From Candidatus Krumholzibacteriia bacterium (GTDB lineage Bacteria; Krumholzibacteriota; Krumholzibacteriia; LZORAL124-64-63), in assembly GCA_030643455.1 (NCBI GenBank), contig DAOWLV010000025.1:1-14520 (forward strand): DNA of 14,520 nucleotides, written 5' to 3'. The translations under genes were made by a program, and so were the position numbers. Position 1 is the stretch's first letter. The number at the start of each line of letters is the position of its first letter. The notes below the pieces were generated by a model. The model saw nothing but the letters and a program-made list of their open reading frames with translations, did not search any database and was not told the origin of the DNA. Shown here piece after piece: positions 6,654 to 13,982 of this stretch.

Positions 6654-7175
6654 ATCAAGGATAGCAAGTTGACCAGGGTCAACCGGATGATCAGGATTCC
6701 ACGTGTCATGGTCGTAGACGAGGATGGTGAACAACTGGGTGTTCTCGAGACCAACGAGGCGATTGCCATCGCCGAGGACCGGGGACTCGATCTCGTGGAA
6801 GTGGCGCCCACCGCCCGTCCGCCTGTTTGCAAGATCATGGATTACGGCAAGTTCAAGTACGAACAGGCCAAGAAGGCCAAGAAAGCCAAGCAGGCGTCGC
6901 ACACGGTCAAGATCAAGACGATCCAGTTCCGACCCAAGACCGACGATCACGATTACAATTTCAAGAAGAAGCACATCATCACTTTTCTTGAAGCCGGTCA
7001 CAAGGTCAAGGTGGTCATGCGATTCAGGGGTCGGGAAATTACCCATCTGGATCTGGCCATGGAATTCTTGAATCACCTGATCGGCGAGGTCGAGGAATTC
7101 GGTATCCCCGAGTCCCGGCCCAAACGGGAGGGGCGGCTGATCACGTTCATGATCGCTCCGAAGAAAGTCCACTAG
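6654..7175 (+). CDS. infC: Translation initiation factor IF-3 (AUC start)
   Basis: IF3 binds the 30S subunit, prevents premature 50S joining and proofreads the start codon. The N domain holds RVNRMIRIPRVMVVDEDGEQLGV and EAIAIAEDRGLDLVEVAP; the linker KIMDYGKFKYEQAKKAKKAKQ is Lys-rich; the C domain contains KTIQFRPKTDDHDYNFKKKHI and VVMRFRGREITH. No ATG or GTG fits the family's N-terminus. ATC 6654 is chosen because GGGAGGT (6640-6646) sits 7 bases upstream, and this start gives 173 residues, close to the usual 180. IF3 discriminates against such codons, and AUU/AUC starts on infC are a known autoregulatory device. A TTG at 6669 with AGGA 6658-6661 before it is the main alternative (168 residues). 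The ATG at 6591 is within a terminator loop. Confidence 0.93.
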   Translation: MKDSKLTRVNRMIRIPRVMVVDEDGEQLGVLETNEAIAIAEDRGLDLVEVAPTARPPVCKIMDYGKFKYEQAKKAKKAKQASHTVKIKTIQFRPKTDDHDYNFKKKHIITFLEAGHKVKVVMRFRGREITHLDLAMEFLNHLIGEVEEFGIPESRPKREGRLITFMIAPKKVH

Positions 7176-7186
7176 TCACCGAATTG

Positions 7187-7277
7187 CCGGGCCCAGTGGC
7201 CCGGGTGGACGGGCAGACTGATGAGGTTGCACCCGCTTTCCTTGGAAAGGGGGCGCGGACCTTCTGGAAACGTCCGG
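7187..7277 (+). promoter_or_regulatory. Structured infC-rpmI spacer, possible L20 translational operator
   Basis: Three hairpins occur in the 128-base spacer: CCGGGCC 7187-7193 / GGCCCGG 7198-7204 (7 bp, loop CAGT); CTTTC 7236-7240 / GAAAG 7245-7249; CGGAC 7256-7260 / GTCCG 7272-7276. None is followed by a T-run. The CTTTC arm is also complementary to GAAAG 7290-7294 in the rpmI ribosome binding site, so it could hide it. In E. coli, L20 represses rpmI-rplT translation at a structured site in this position; the same role here is inference. Confidence 0.4.
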
Positions 7278-7303
7278 ATAATACAGAGAGAAAGGCAGAA
7301 GCC

Positions 7304-7501
7304 ATGGGCAACAAGATGAAAACCAATCGCGCCGCAGCCAAGCGTTTCAAGCTTACGGCCAGCGGACGCATCAAGAGGAACAAGGCCTTTCACGGTCACC
7401 TCTTCACAGCCAAGAGCCCCAAACGGCTGCGCAACCTGCGCAAGTCCGGCATGCTGGCTCGCAGTGACGAGGCCCGTGCACGCAAGATGCTGGGTAAATA
7501 A
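7304..7501 (+). CDS. rpmI: 50S ribosomal protein L35 (bL35)
   Basis: A small basic protein of the large ribosomal subunit; 65 residues, the standard length. It has the family opening MGNKMKTNRAAAKRFKLTASGRIKRNKAFHGH and the C-terminal run KRLRNLRKSG. ATG 7304 is preceded by AAAGG (7291-7295) at 8 bases; the open frame runs further upstream but lacks family sequence. It sits between infC and rplT as in most bacteria, and its translation may be tied to the structured spacer before it. Confidence 0.97.
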   Translation: MGNKMKTNRAAAKRFKLTASGRIKRNKAFHGHLFTAKSPKRLRNLRKSGMLARSDEARARKMLGK

Positions 7502-7520
7502 ACTGACACCATACCGGTCC

Positions 7521-7545
7521 GGCTCCGAGTCGTCCTGATGGAGCC
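7521..7545 (+). repeat. Small hairpin between rpmI and rplT
   Basis: GGCTCC (7521-7526) pairs with GGAGCC (7540-7545) around a 13-base loop, ending 5 bases before the strong rplT ribosome binding site. There is no T-run, so it is not a terminator. It may affect mRNA processing or rplT translation. Confidence 0.35.
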
Positions 7546-7565
7546 GAGATAAAGGAGGCAATGAA

Positions 7566-7919
7566 ATGCCAAGAGCAACAAATAATCCTGCCGCCAAGGC
7601 GCGCAGGAAAAAGTACCTGAAAAGGGCCAAGGGTTTTGTCGGCGGCAAGGGAAACCAGTACGCCGCGGCGCGGGAAACCGTGGAACGCGCCATGGCCTAT
7701 GCCTACCGGGATCGCCGCAACAGGAAGCGCGATTTCCGCCGGCTCTGGATCACCCGCATCAATGCGGCCGCCCGTCTGAACGGCATGAGCTACAGCCACT
7801 TCATCAACGGATTGAAAAAAGCCGAGATCGATATCGATCGCAAGATGCTTGCCGACCTGGCGGTCCATGATATCGGCGCATTCAACAAGCTGGCCGAGGC
7901 TGCCAAGAGCGCTCTCTAG
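7566..7919 (+). CDS. rplT: 50S ribosomal protein L20 (bL20)
   Basis: L20 binds 23S rRNA early and is needed for assembly of the large subunit; in several bacteria it also represses its own operon through leader RNA. The 117 residues match the family length. Family sequence is visible throughout: the basic N-terminal extension (MPRATNNPAAKARRKKYLKRAKGF), RDRRNRKRDFRRLWITRINAAARLNGMSYS, and LADLAVHDIGAFNKL. ATG 7566 is preceded by AAAGGAGG (7551-7558) at 7 bases; a nearer ATG at 7561 is in another frame. It is the likely effector of the infC leader and rpmI spacer. Confidence 0.98.
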   Translation: MPRATNNPAAKARRKKYLKRAKGFVGGKGNQYAAARETVERAMAYAYRDRRNRKRDFRRLWITRINAAARLNGMSYSHFINGLKKAEIDIDRKMLADLAVHDIGAFNKLAEAAKSAL

Positions 7920-7941
7920 ACCGATCCTCGTTCACCAATCA

Positions 7942-7959
7942 TGCCGGGTCCACCCGGCA
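7942..7959 (+). repeat. Hairpin just before the pheS ribosome binding site
   Basis: TGCCGGG (7942-7948) pairs perfectly with CCCGGCA (7953-7959) around TCCA. It ends 1 base before the pheS Shine-Dalgarno (AGGGG 7961-7965). It has no T-run. It may modulate pheS translation or mark an mRNA processing site. No pheM-like leader peptide was seen. Confidence 0.4.
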
Positions 7960-7973
7960 GAGGGGATCCTGTC

Positions 7974-9002
7974 ATGAAGGAGACCATAGACCGGCTTCGG
8001 TCCGAGGGAATCCAGCGGATCGAGGCTGCGGACTCGGTATCTGAAATCGATGCCGTCCGTGTGGCCCTCTTGGGCCGCAAGGGTGAGATCACGGCTCTCT
8101 TGCGCGCCCTCAAGGATGTGGACCCTGCCGAACGCCCTGCCATGGGGGCCGAACTGAACCGGTTGAAACAGGACCTGGGTGAGCTGTTGGACAGTCGCCA
8201 GGCGGAGATCGGGGGCTCAGGTGGCATTGCGGTGGCTCCGGTTGGCGACCTGACCCTGCCCGGCGTTCCACCCGCGGCTGCCGGCACGAATCATCCCCTG
8301 TTGACCGTCCTGGAAGCCATCTGTGACATCTTCTACGGCATGGGCTTTTCACGGGACGACGGGCCGGAAGTCGAACTGGACTACTACAATTTCACCGCCT
8401 TGAATTTCCCGAACGACCATCCCGCCCGGGATATCCAGGACACCTTTTACATCGATCCGAAAATCTGCCTGCGCACCCAGACCTCCCCGGTCCAGGTTCG
8501 CACGATGGAACGGAATGATCCGCCCCTGGCCTGCATCTTTCCCGGCCGGGTCTACCGCAATGAAAACGCGGATGCCTCCCACAGCTCCGAGTTCTTCCAG
8601 ATCGAGGGACTGGTCGTGGACAAGGCCGTCAGCATGGCCGACCTCAAGGACACCGTCGATTCCTTCGTCCGCAACTTTTTCGGCGCCGACCAGCCAACAC
8701 GTTTCAGGCCCCACTACTTTCCCTTCACCGAACCTTCGGTGGAGGTGGACATGCAGTGCGTGGTCTGCCGGGGATCCGGCTGCGGTGTGTGTGGTCAGAC
8801 CGGGTGGTTGGAAATCATGGGAGCGGGCATGGTACATCCCAATGTTTTCAAGGCTGTTGGTTATCCGGACGACGTCTACAGCGGATTCGCCTTCGGCATG
8901 GGCATCGACCGGATCGCCATGCTCAAGTACGGCATCGGTGATATCCGCCTGCTGTACGAAAACGATCTGCGTTTTCTGAAACAATTCCGAGGTGTATCTT
9001 GA
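7974..9002 (+). CDS. pheS: Phenylalanine--tRNA ligase, alpha subunit
   Basis: This is the catalytic subunit of the (alpha-beta)2 enzyme that charges tRNA-Phe; 342 residues. The N-terminal coiled coil (about 1-85) binds tRNA. The class II core follows, with motif 2 FPGRVYRNENADASHSSEFFQIEG from about residue 189 and motif 3 GFAFGMGIDRIAMLKYG from about 304. Four cysteines (262, 265, 270, 273) form a CxxC-x4-CxxC knuckle before GWLEIMGAGMVHPNV, as in many bacterial PheS. ATG 7974 is preferred over the in-frame ATG 7941 because AGGGG (7961-7965) lies 8 bases upstream, while 7941 has no ribosome binding site. The stop overlaps the pheT start. Confidence 0.97.
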   Translation: MKETIDRLRSEGIQRIEAADSVSEIDAVRVALLGRKGEITALLRALKDVDPAERPAMGAELNRLKQDLGELLDSRQAEIGGSGGIAVAPVGDLTLPGVPPAAAGTNHPLLTVLEAICDIFYGMGFSRDDGPEVELDYYNFTALNFPNDHPARDIQDTFYIDPKICLRTQTSPVQVRTMERNDPPLACIFPGRVYRNENADASHSSEFFQIEGLVVDKAVSMADLKDTVDSFVRNFFGADQPTRFRPHYFPFTEPSVEVDMQCVVCRGSGCGVCGQTGWLEIMGAGMVHPNVFKAVGYPDDVYSGFAFGMGIDRIAMLKYGIGDIRLLYENDLRFLKQFRGVS

Positions 9003-11461
9003 AAATCAGCCTTGATTGGCTCGCCGAATATGTTTCCTGGGATGATACACCCGCGGAACTGGCTGCCAAACTTACATCCGCCGGCCTCAACGTGGAAGGC
9101 CTGGAAGAGTACCGGCAGACCTTCCCCGAGGTCGTGATCGCCCGCGTGGTGCACCGGGAAAATCACCCCGATGCGGATCGGTTGAGTTTGTGTCGTGTCG
9201 ATGATGGAAGCGGCGAGCCTGTCCAGGTCGTGTGCGGAGCGCCCAACGTGCGCGAGGGCCTCACCGTGTTGCTGGCCAGGGTGGGGGCCGTGCTGCCCGG
9301 CGATTTCAAGATCAAGAAATCCAGGATCAGGGGCGTGGAAAGCTTCGGCATGATCTGTTCCGCCAACGAACTCGGTCTGGCCAGCGAAGCAGCCGGCATC
9401 ATGGAATTGGCGACGGATCTGGCTCCAGGTACTTCCGCGGATGAACTGTATGGTTTCACCGACACGGTTCTGGACATCGAGGTCACGCCCAATCGTCCCG
9501 ACTGGTTGAGTCATTTCGGTGTGGCCCGCGAGGTGGCGGCCATTTATGGGACAAAGGTCTCCATGCCTCCCATCTGGAGCTTCCAGCCGAGCAGCGAGAG
9601 TCTGGGCATCCAGATCAAGATCGATGACTACGAGGACTGCCCCCGGTACGGGGCCTTCGGTCTGGTGGGGGTCGAGGTCGGGCCTTCCCCGGATTGGATG
9701 CAGAATCGCCTGCGCGCCATCGGCAGCCGCCCCATCAACAACCTGGTCGACATTACCAACTACGTGATGTTCGAACTGGGCCAGCCCATGCACGCTTTTG
9801 ATCGGGCAAAGTTGACGGGGGACACCATCACCATTCGTGGGGCCGAGGCCGGCGCCCTGGTGACCACCCTTGATGAACAGGAACGGAAACTCGAAAAAGG
9901 CACCCTCCTGGTTTGTGACGAGAATGGCCCGATCGCCCTGGCCGGGGTCATGGGGCTGGCCAACACCGAGGTGAGCGAAGACACCACCGATATCATCCTG
10001 GAGAGCGCGTTCTTCAACCCCGGACTCGTCCGCACCGCCAGCCGCGGTCTCGGACTGGTCAGTGAAAGTTCCTACCGGTTCGAACGCGGCGCCGACTGGA
10101 GCATGGTGGAAAAGGCAGCATTGAGGGCCTTGCAGCTGTATCAGGAACTGGCCGGGGCCCACATCCTGCCTGCCTGGGCCAATCGGCAGGATCCGGACCG
10201 AAAATCACTTCCGTCCATTCCCTTGCGTCTGTGGCAGGTCAACCGGATCCTGGGAGCTGAAATCACCACGGACCAGGCGGCCCAGCACCTGCAGTCCCTG
10301 GGACTCAAGGTCCAGCCCATGGGCAATTCCGGAACCGGCAGCCGGAACGCGGTGGACATGATGGTCGAAATTCCCTCTTTCCGCAGGGACCTGTTTCTCG
10401 AGGTCGATCTCATCGAGGAGATCGCCAGAAGCTATGGCCTGGACAACCTGTCAGGGGGCAATGGTTTCCGGGGGTTCGGTGGTGGGGTTCGAGATCAGGA
10501 TGATCTGATCCAGACCAAAATTCGCCACTGGTTTTCCGCCTGCGGCTTCCATGAAATTGTGACATCCAGCTTTCTGGCCGCCGGAGATCATGAACGTTTG
10601 GGCATGTCCGAAGAGGATCTCCGGAGCAAGACACTTGCGGTCATCAACCCCAAACACGGGGGCGACACCCAGTTGCGGACGACCCTGCTGCCCTCGCTCC
10701 TGGATGTCACCCGGCGCAATCTCAATGCGGGCGCCGAAGTCCCGATCCGGTTTTTCCAGATCAATCGCACCTTCTGGCCTGCAGGGGCCAAGAGGACGGA
10801 CTGCCGGCAGGAAGACGATCTTCTGCTGCCCGAGGAACCAATATTCCTGCAGTTCGCGGTGGCCGGTTGGCGTCAGACCGGACTCGACGGCATGCCCGCC
10901 GACCTGCTTGAAACCAAGGGTGTCCTGGATGCCCTGAGTTCCCATCTCCGCCTGTCCCTGTCACTTGAAGCGGCCGACAGCGAAACGTGGCTCCAGGCCG
11001 GGTCCCAGTGGTGCATCAAGGACCGAGCGGGCCGCATCGTGGGTTCAGCCGGGAGGGTGGATCCCGGCGTTCTGGATCGATTCGATATCGATCTTCCCGT
11101 CGCGGTGGCCGAAATCAATCTCAGTGCGGCGAAAATGATCCCCGAACCCATGGAATTCCAGCCATTTACCAGGTTTCCAGCCGTCAGGCGGGATCTCTCC
11201 CTGGTGGTTCCCTCCGGAACAGCCTGGGGCGACATCACCGATACGGTCACCGATTGTGGGGGGCCCCTGCTGGAGCGGGTGGAACTCTTTGATATCTATC
11301 GCGGGAAAGGTGTTTCCGAGGGTCAGGGGGCCTTTGGAATTCGCTTGAAGTTCCGCTCGCAAAAGGGTAATTTGAAAGGCAAGACGGTGGACAAGGCCAT
11401 TGCCAAGGTGCTCGAGGGCCTGTCCGGGCGTTTGAAGATAGAACCGAGAAGCCAGGACTGA
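8999..11461 (+). CDS. pheT: Phenylalanine--tRNA ligase, beta subunit (TTG start)
   Basis: The partner of PheS, providing tRNA recognition and editing of mischarged Tyr-tRNA-Phe; 820 residues, near the upper end of the usual range. Visible domains: N-terminal MKISLDWLAEYVSW; a tRNA-binding OB fold with ENHPDADRLSLCRVD and VCGAPNVREGL (about 45-150); the B3/B4 editing module with MFELGQPMHAFDRAKL and GVMGLANTEVSEDTTDIILESAFF (about 210-385); the B5 domain (about 405-485); a catalytic-like module; and a C-terminal ferredoxin-fold anticodon-binding domain from about 720 (FPAVRRDLSLVVP, YRGKGVSEGQGAFGIRLKFRS). Translation starts at TTG 8999, sharing TTGA with the pheS stop, with GAGGTG 8989-8994 upstream. 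The 4-base overlap implies translational coupling, which suits a 1:1 complex. Confidence 0.97.
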   Translation: MKISLDWLAEYVSWDDTPAELAAKLTSAGLNVEGLEEYRQTFPEVVIARVVHRENHPDADRLSLCRVDDGSGEPVQVVCGAPNVREGLTVLLARVGAVLPGDFKIKKSRIRGVESFGMICSANELGLASEAAGIMELATDLAPGTSADELYGFTDTVLDIEVTPNRPDWLSHFGVAREVAAIYGTKVSMPPIWSFQPSSESLGIQIKIDDYEDCPRYGAFGLVGVEVGPSPDWMQNRLRAIGSRPINNLVDITNYVMFELGQPMHAFDRAKLTGDTITIRGAEAGALVTTLDEQERKLEKGTLLVCDENGPIALAGVMGLANTEVSEDTTDIILESAFFNPGLVRTASRGLGLVSESSYRFERGADWSMVEKAALRALQLYQELAGAHILPAWANRQDPDRKSLPSIPLRLWQVNRILGAEITTDQAAQHLQSLGLKVQPMGNSGTGSRNAVDMMVEIPSFRRDLFLEVDLIEEIARSYGLDNLSGGNGFRGFGGGVRDQDDLIQTKIRHWFSACGFHEIVTSSFLAAGDHERLGMSEEDLRSKTLAVINPKHGGDTQLRTTLLPSLLDVTRRNLNAGAEVPIRFFQINRTFWPAGAKRTDCRQEDDLLLPEEPIFLQFAVAGWRQTGLDGMPADLLETKGVLDALSSHLRLSLSLEAADSETWLQAGSQWCIKDRAGRIVGSAGRVDPGVLDRFDIDLPVAVAEINLSAAKMIPEPMEFQPFTRFPAVRRDLSLVVPSGTAWGDITDTVTDCGGPLLERVELFDIYRGKGVSEGQGAFGIRLKFRSQKGNLKGKTVDKAIAKVLEGLSGRLKIEPRSQD

Positions 11462-11464
11462 TGG

Positions 11465-11483
11465 ACGGGTTGTTTTTGCCCGT
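11465..11483 (+). repeat. Small hairpin after pheT
   Basis: ACGGG (11465-11469) pairs with CCCGT (11479-11483) around a nine-base T-rich loop. No T-run follows the 3' arm, so termination is doubtful. The next gene begins 53 bases later, so transcription may continue. Confidence 0.3.
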
Positions 11484-11536
11484 GAATCGGTCCCCATTCC
11501 AGATGGCCGGGATCAAGGAAGAAAGCGGACACCTCA

Positions 11537-11806
11537 ATGGACAGCAATCTCAACATTCTGGAGGCCAAGGTCCTCGAAGCCGTGGCGTTGATCAAGGAAT
11601 TGCGGGTGGAAAACGAACGTCTCAGCTCACGCTGCGACGAACTTGAAGCCCACAACGTCGAACTCGAGGATGCCAGCCACCGTTTAAAACACGAACTCGA
11701 CGATGCCCGTCAAGAGGCGGAAAACGTCGAGGTTTTTGAGCAGAAGAGGAAGGAAATCGAAGACAAGGTCGGAGATCTTCTCCAGAAACTGGAGGCCATG
11801 GGTTAG
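11537..11806 (+). CDS. Small coiled-coil protein, ZapB-like, next to zapA
   Basis: An 89-residue protein that is almost all predicted coiled coil: leucine/valine heptads run through LEAKVLEAVALIKELRVENERL and on to IEDKVGDLLQKLEAMG, with many acidic and basic residues. It has no signal peptide or membrane segment. The position directly before zapA, with only 51 bases between this stop and the chosen zapA start, suggests a role in Z-ring organisation like ZapB. ZapB-like coiled coils are poorly conserved, so the assignment rests mostly on context and form. Its ribosome binding site is weak (AAGGAAG 11515-11521, 15 bases from ATG 11537). Confidence 0.65.
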   Translation: MDSNLNILEAKVLEAVALIKELRVENERLSSRCDELEAHNVELEDASHRLKHELDDARQEAENVEVFEQKRKEIEDKVGDLLQKLEAMG

Positions 11807-11857
11807 ACCGTGGGCTGTGGATTCCGGGGCCCGACCTTTAGCGGGAAGCGGTCCGAG

Positions 11858-12187
11858 TTGGAACCTGAAAGCGTGACAGTAACCATTTTCGGCAAGGAGT
11901 ACACTCTCAAGGGTGGCGCCGATTCCGAATATGTCCAGGAAATTGCGGCCTTTGTCGACAAGCGCATGAGCGAGGTCGCCCGCAACGCCGCCGTTGTCTC
12001 TACCGACAGGATTGCCATTCTGGCAGCCGTCAACATTGCCGACGAGTTGTTCCGGGAACAGCATAAACGAATGGAAGCAACGGCCACGCTCGAAGATAGA
12101 TCGACCCATCTCACCCGGCTTCTGGTCCAGGAAGTCGGCGACGATCGTTCCGCGGAAAATGGTGGTGATTCCCTGCCCGGCACGTGA
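11858..12187 (+). CDS. zapA: Cell division protein ZapA
   Basis: ZapA binds FtsZ and bundles protofilaments in the Z-ring. The family core is clear: VTVTIFGKEYTLKGGADSEYVQEIAAFVDKRMSEVA forms the N-terminal globular domain, then STDRIAILAAVNIADELFREQHK opens the C-terminal coiled coil. The start is uncertain. TTG 11858 (109 residues) has GGGAAG 11843-11848 at 9 bases and begins just before the family's first strand. GTG 11810 (125 residues) adds a stretch unlike ZapA and has GGAGG 14 bases away. GTG 11873 is also possible. It follows the ZapB-like gene, and the likely 6S RNA begins directly after its stop, as the zapA-ssrS order in many proteobacteria. Confidence 0.88.
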   Translation: MEPESVTVTIFGKEYTLKGGADSEYVQEIAAFVDKRMSEVARNAAVVSTDRIAILAAVNIADELFREQHKRMEATATLEDRSTHLTRLLVQEVGDDRSAENGGDSLPGT

Positions 12188-12190
12188 TGT

Positions 12191-12329
12191 GTCGTACAAG
12201 TGAGCCAACACTTCGAAAAGGGGACTCCGGAGTTTTCGGCTTGAAGCCATGCCCTTCGGGGAAGGCAGAAGGCTGAAGCAGGAGACCCACCTGAAGCAAC
12301 ACGGTTCAGTTGCTTCCGGCTCACACGAC
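12191..12329 (+). ncRNA. ssrS: Likely 6S RNA (RNA polymerase regulator)
   Basis: 6S RNA mimics an open promoter and sequesters the housekeeping RNA polymerase holoenzyme. The closing stem is GTCGT 12191-12195 / ACGAC 12325-12329 plus GTGAGCC 12200-12206 / GGCTCAC 12318-12324, with a four-base bulge. Next is a large bubble whose 5' strand (12207-12220) is unpaired and whose 3' strand carries an 8-bp hairpin GAAGCAAC 12293-12300 / GTTGCTTC 12309-12316. The apical arm is GGG-A-CTCC 12221-12228 / GGAG-A-CCC 12281-12288, then GCTT 12239-12242 / AAGC 12276-12279, AGCC/GGCT, and a tip at about 12250-12267. Closing stem, bubble with a 3'-strand hairpin and bulged apical arm are the 6S architecture, and 6S commonly follows zapA. 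At about 139-145 nt it is shorter than most. No clear promoter is visible, so it may be processed from zapA mRNA. Confidence 0.65.
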
Positions 12330-12354
12330 CGGGCGGGGTTGCCCCACCATCCCA

Positions 12355-12382
12355 GGGTCAGTCCGACCCCTTTCTTCCTTTT
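12355..12382 (+). terminator. Candidate terminator after the 6S-like RNA
   Basis: GGGTC (12355-12359) pairs with GACCC (12365-12369) around AGTCC, followed by C and a T-rich tail TTTCTTCCTTTT (12371-12382). Another small hairpin (GGGG 12335-12338 / CCCC 12342-12345) precedes it. It could end the zapA/6S transcript before rny. The stem is short and the tail is interrupted by C, so termination may be partial. Confidence 0.5.
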
Positions 12383-12410
12383 CAGCTCCATAACCCGGGA
12401 AGGAGTGAGC

Positions 12411-13973
12411 ATGCCGCAGGTTCCGGCGTATGCCTTTGTCATTGCCGCCGCGGTTCTTTTTTTCCTGTTGGGCTGGATCTCGTCCAGGATCCGTAATGAC
12501 AAGCTCCACGGGCAGGCCGGTCTGATCCGTCAGGGGTTGCTGGAGGACGCCCGCAAGGAAGCCTCCGATCTTCTCAAGACGGCAAAACTCGAGGCCAAGG
12601 AAGAGTTCTACCAGGCACGAACCCGCTTTGACCAGGAAACGGAAAGTATCCGCAACGAAAGCCAGCGCCGCCTTGCGACGATGGATCATCGCGAAGACAA
12701 TCTCAACAAGAAGGTCGCCTTCATTGACCAGAAGGAAAGCCGGCTGGATCAACTGGACGAGAGTCTGAGGGAGCGGCAGGAGGAATCCGACCGGGACCGA
12801 CAACGACTGTCCACCCAGCTGGCCGAACAGAATATCAAGCTGGAACAGATCGCGGGCATGTCCTCTGAACGGGCAAAAAATCAGCTGATGGACAACATGA
12901 TAGGAGCGGCCCGGTTGGCCGCGGGCAAGAGCATCCAGCAGGTGAGGGAGGAAACCGAACGGTCTTCCAGGCGTGAAGCCATGAAGATTCTCAGCCTGGC
13001 CATCCAGCGTTATGCTTCGGAGCATGTCGCCGAACGCACCATCTCGGTCGTGGATCTGCCGAACGATGAGATGAAGGGGCGCATCATCGGCCGGGAGGGG
13101 CGAAATATCCGTGCCTTCGAAATGGCCACCGGGGTCGACCTGATCATCGACGACACTCCCGGGGCGGTCATCATCTCGGGCTTTGATCCGGTGCGGCGGG
13201 AAGTGGCCCGCCAGGCCCTGGAAACCTTGATCCGCGACGGGCGGATCCATCCTGGGCGCATCGAGGAAGTGGTTGCCAAGACCAACCAGGAAATGCATGA
13301 GAAGATCCTGGAAACCGGTGAGCAGGCCTGTCTCGATGTGGGCCTGCAAAATGTGAATCACGAACTCTTCTACTACATTGGCCGATTGAACTATCGGACC
13401 AGTTACGGCCAGAACCTGTTGAAGCATTCCGCCGAAGTCGCGGCTGTGGCCGCCGTAGTGGCCGGAGAGCTGGGTCTCGACCAGCGTCTTGCCCGGAGGT
13501 GCGGATTTTTCCACGACATCGGCAAGGCCGCCGATCACGAGGTCGAAGGTCCCCACGCGGTGATCGGGGCGCGGTTGTGCAAAAAATTCGGAGAAAACGA
13601 AACGGTGATCAACGCCGTGGGCGGCCACCATCAGGACATCGAAGCCACATCGCCCTATACGTTCATCACCTCGGCCGCCGATGCGGTGTCCGCCTCACGG
13701 CCCGGGGCCAGGCGTGAAAACGTGGAGACCTATGTCCAGCGCCTGGAAAACCTGGAGGAGATCGCGGACAGTTTCGAGGGTGTGGAGAAATCCTACGCCA
13801 TCCAGGCCGGTCGCGAAGTGAGGGTGCTGGTCAATCACAACAAGGTTTCGGATGCGGATGCCGCAATGCTGGCCGAGGAGGTCAGCCGTCGGATCGAAGG
13901 GGAGCTGGAATATCCCGGCCAGATCAAGATCATGGTGATTCGTGAAACGCGGGCCACTGCCTACGCCAAGTAA
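12411..13973 (+). CDS. rny: Ribonuclease Y
   Basis: A membrane-anchored endoribonuclease that starts mRNA decay; 520 residues, the standard length. Order: N-terminal transmembrane helix (AYAFVIAAAVLFFLLGWI, about residues 6-23); a long coiled coil (about 45-165); a KH RNA-binding domain with GRIIGREGRNIRAFEMATGVD (about 220-285); an HD phosphohydrolase domain with LLKHSAEVAAVAA, FFHDIGKA (His368-Asp369, the metal-binding pair) and GGHHQD; and a C-terminal domain. ATG 12411 is chosen because AAGGAG (12400-12405) lies 5 bases upstream and it starts the anchor helix; the frame is open upstream, but that part covers the 6S-like RNA. folD follows after 9 bases. rny is rare in Gammaproteobacteria, which helps place the organism. 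Confidence 0.98.
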   Translation: MPQVPAYAFVIAAAVLFFLLGWISSRIRNDKLHGQAGLIRQGLLEDARKEASDLLKTAKLEAKEEFYQARTRFDQETESIRNESQRRLATMDHREDNLNKKVAFIDQKESRLDQLDESLRERQEESDRDRQRLSTQLAEQNIKLEQIAGMSSERAKNQLMDNMIGAARLAAGKSIQQVREETERSSRREAMKILSLAIQRYASEHVAERTISVVDLPNDEMKGRIIGREGRNIRAFEMATGVDLIIDDTPGAVIISGFDPVRREVARQALETLIRDGRIHPGRIEEVVAKTNQEMHEKILETGEQACLDVGLQNVNHELFYYIGRLNYRTSYGQNLLKHSAEVAAVAAVVAGELGLDQRLARRCGFFHDIGKAADHEVEGPHAVIGARLCKKFGENETVINAVGGHHQDIEATSPYTFITSAADAVSASRPGARRENVETYVQRLENLEEIADSFEGVEKSYAIQAGREVRVLVNHNKVSDADAAMLAEEVSRRIEGELEYPGQIKIMVIRETRATAYAK

Positions 13974-13982
13974 GGAGTCGAG

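Noticed and set aside
8876..10162. 428-codon minus-strand open frame opposite pheS/pheT
   Set aside because: Spans the junction of two certain plus-strand genes and shows no family sequence.
12249..12410. 54-residue N-terminal extension of RNase Y
   Set aside because: It would precede the membrane anchor, covers the 6S-like RNA and terminator, and a good ribosome binding site stands before ATG 12411.
12321..13631. 436-codon minus-strand open frame opposite rny
   Set aside because: Antisense shadow of the KH and HD domain coding sequence.
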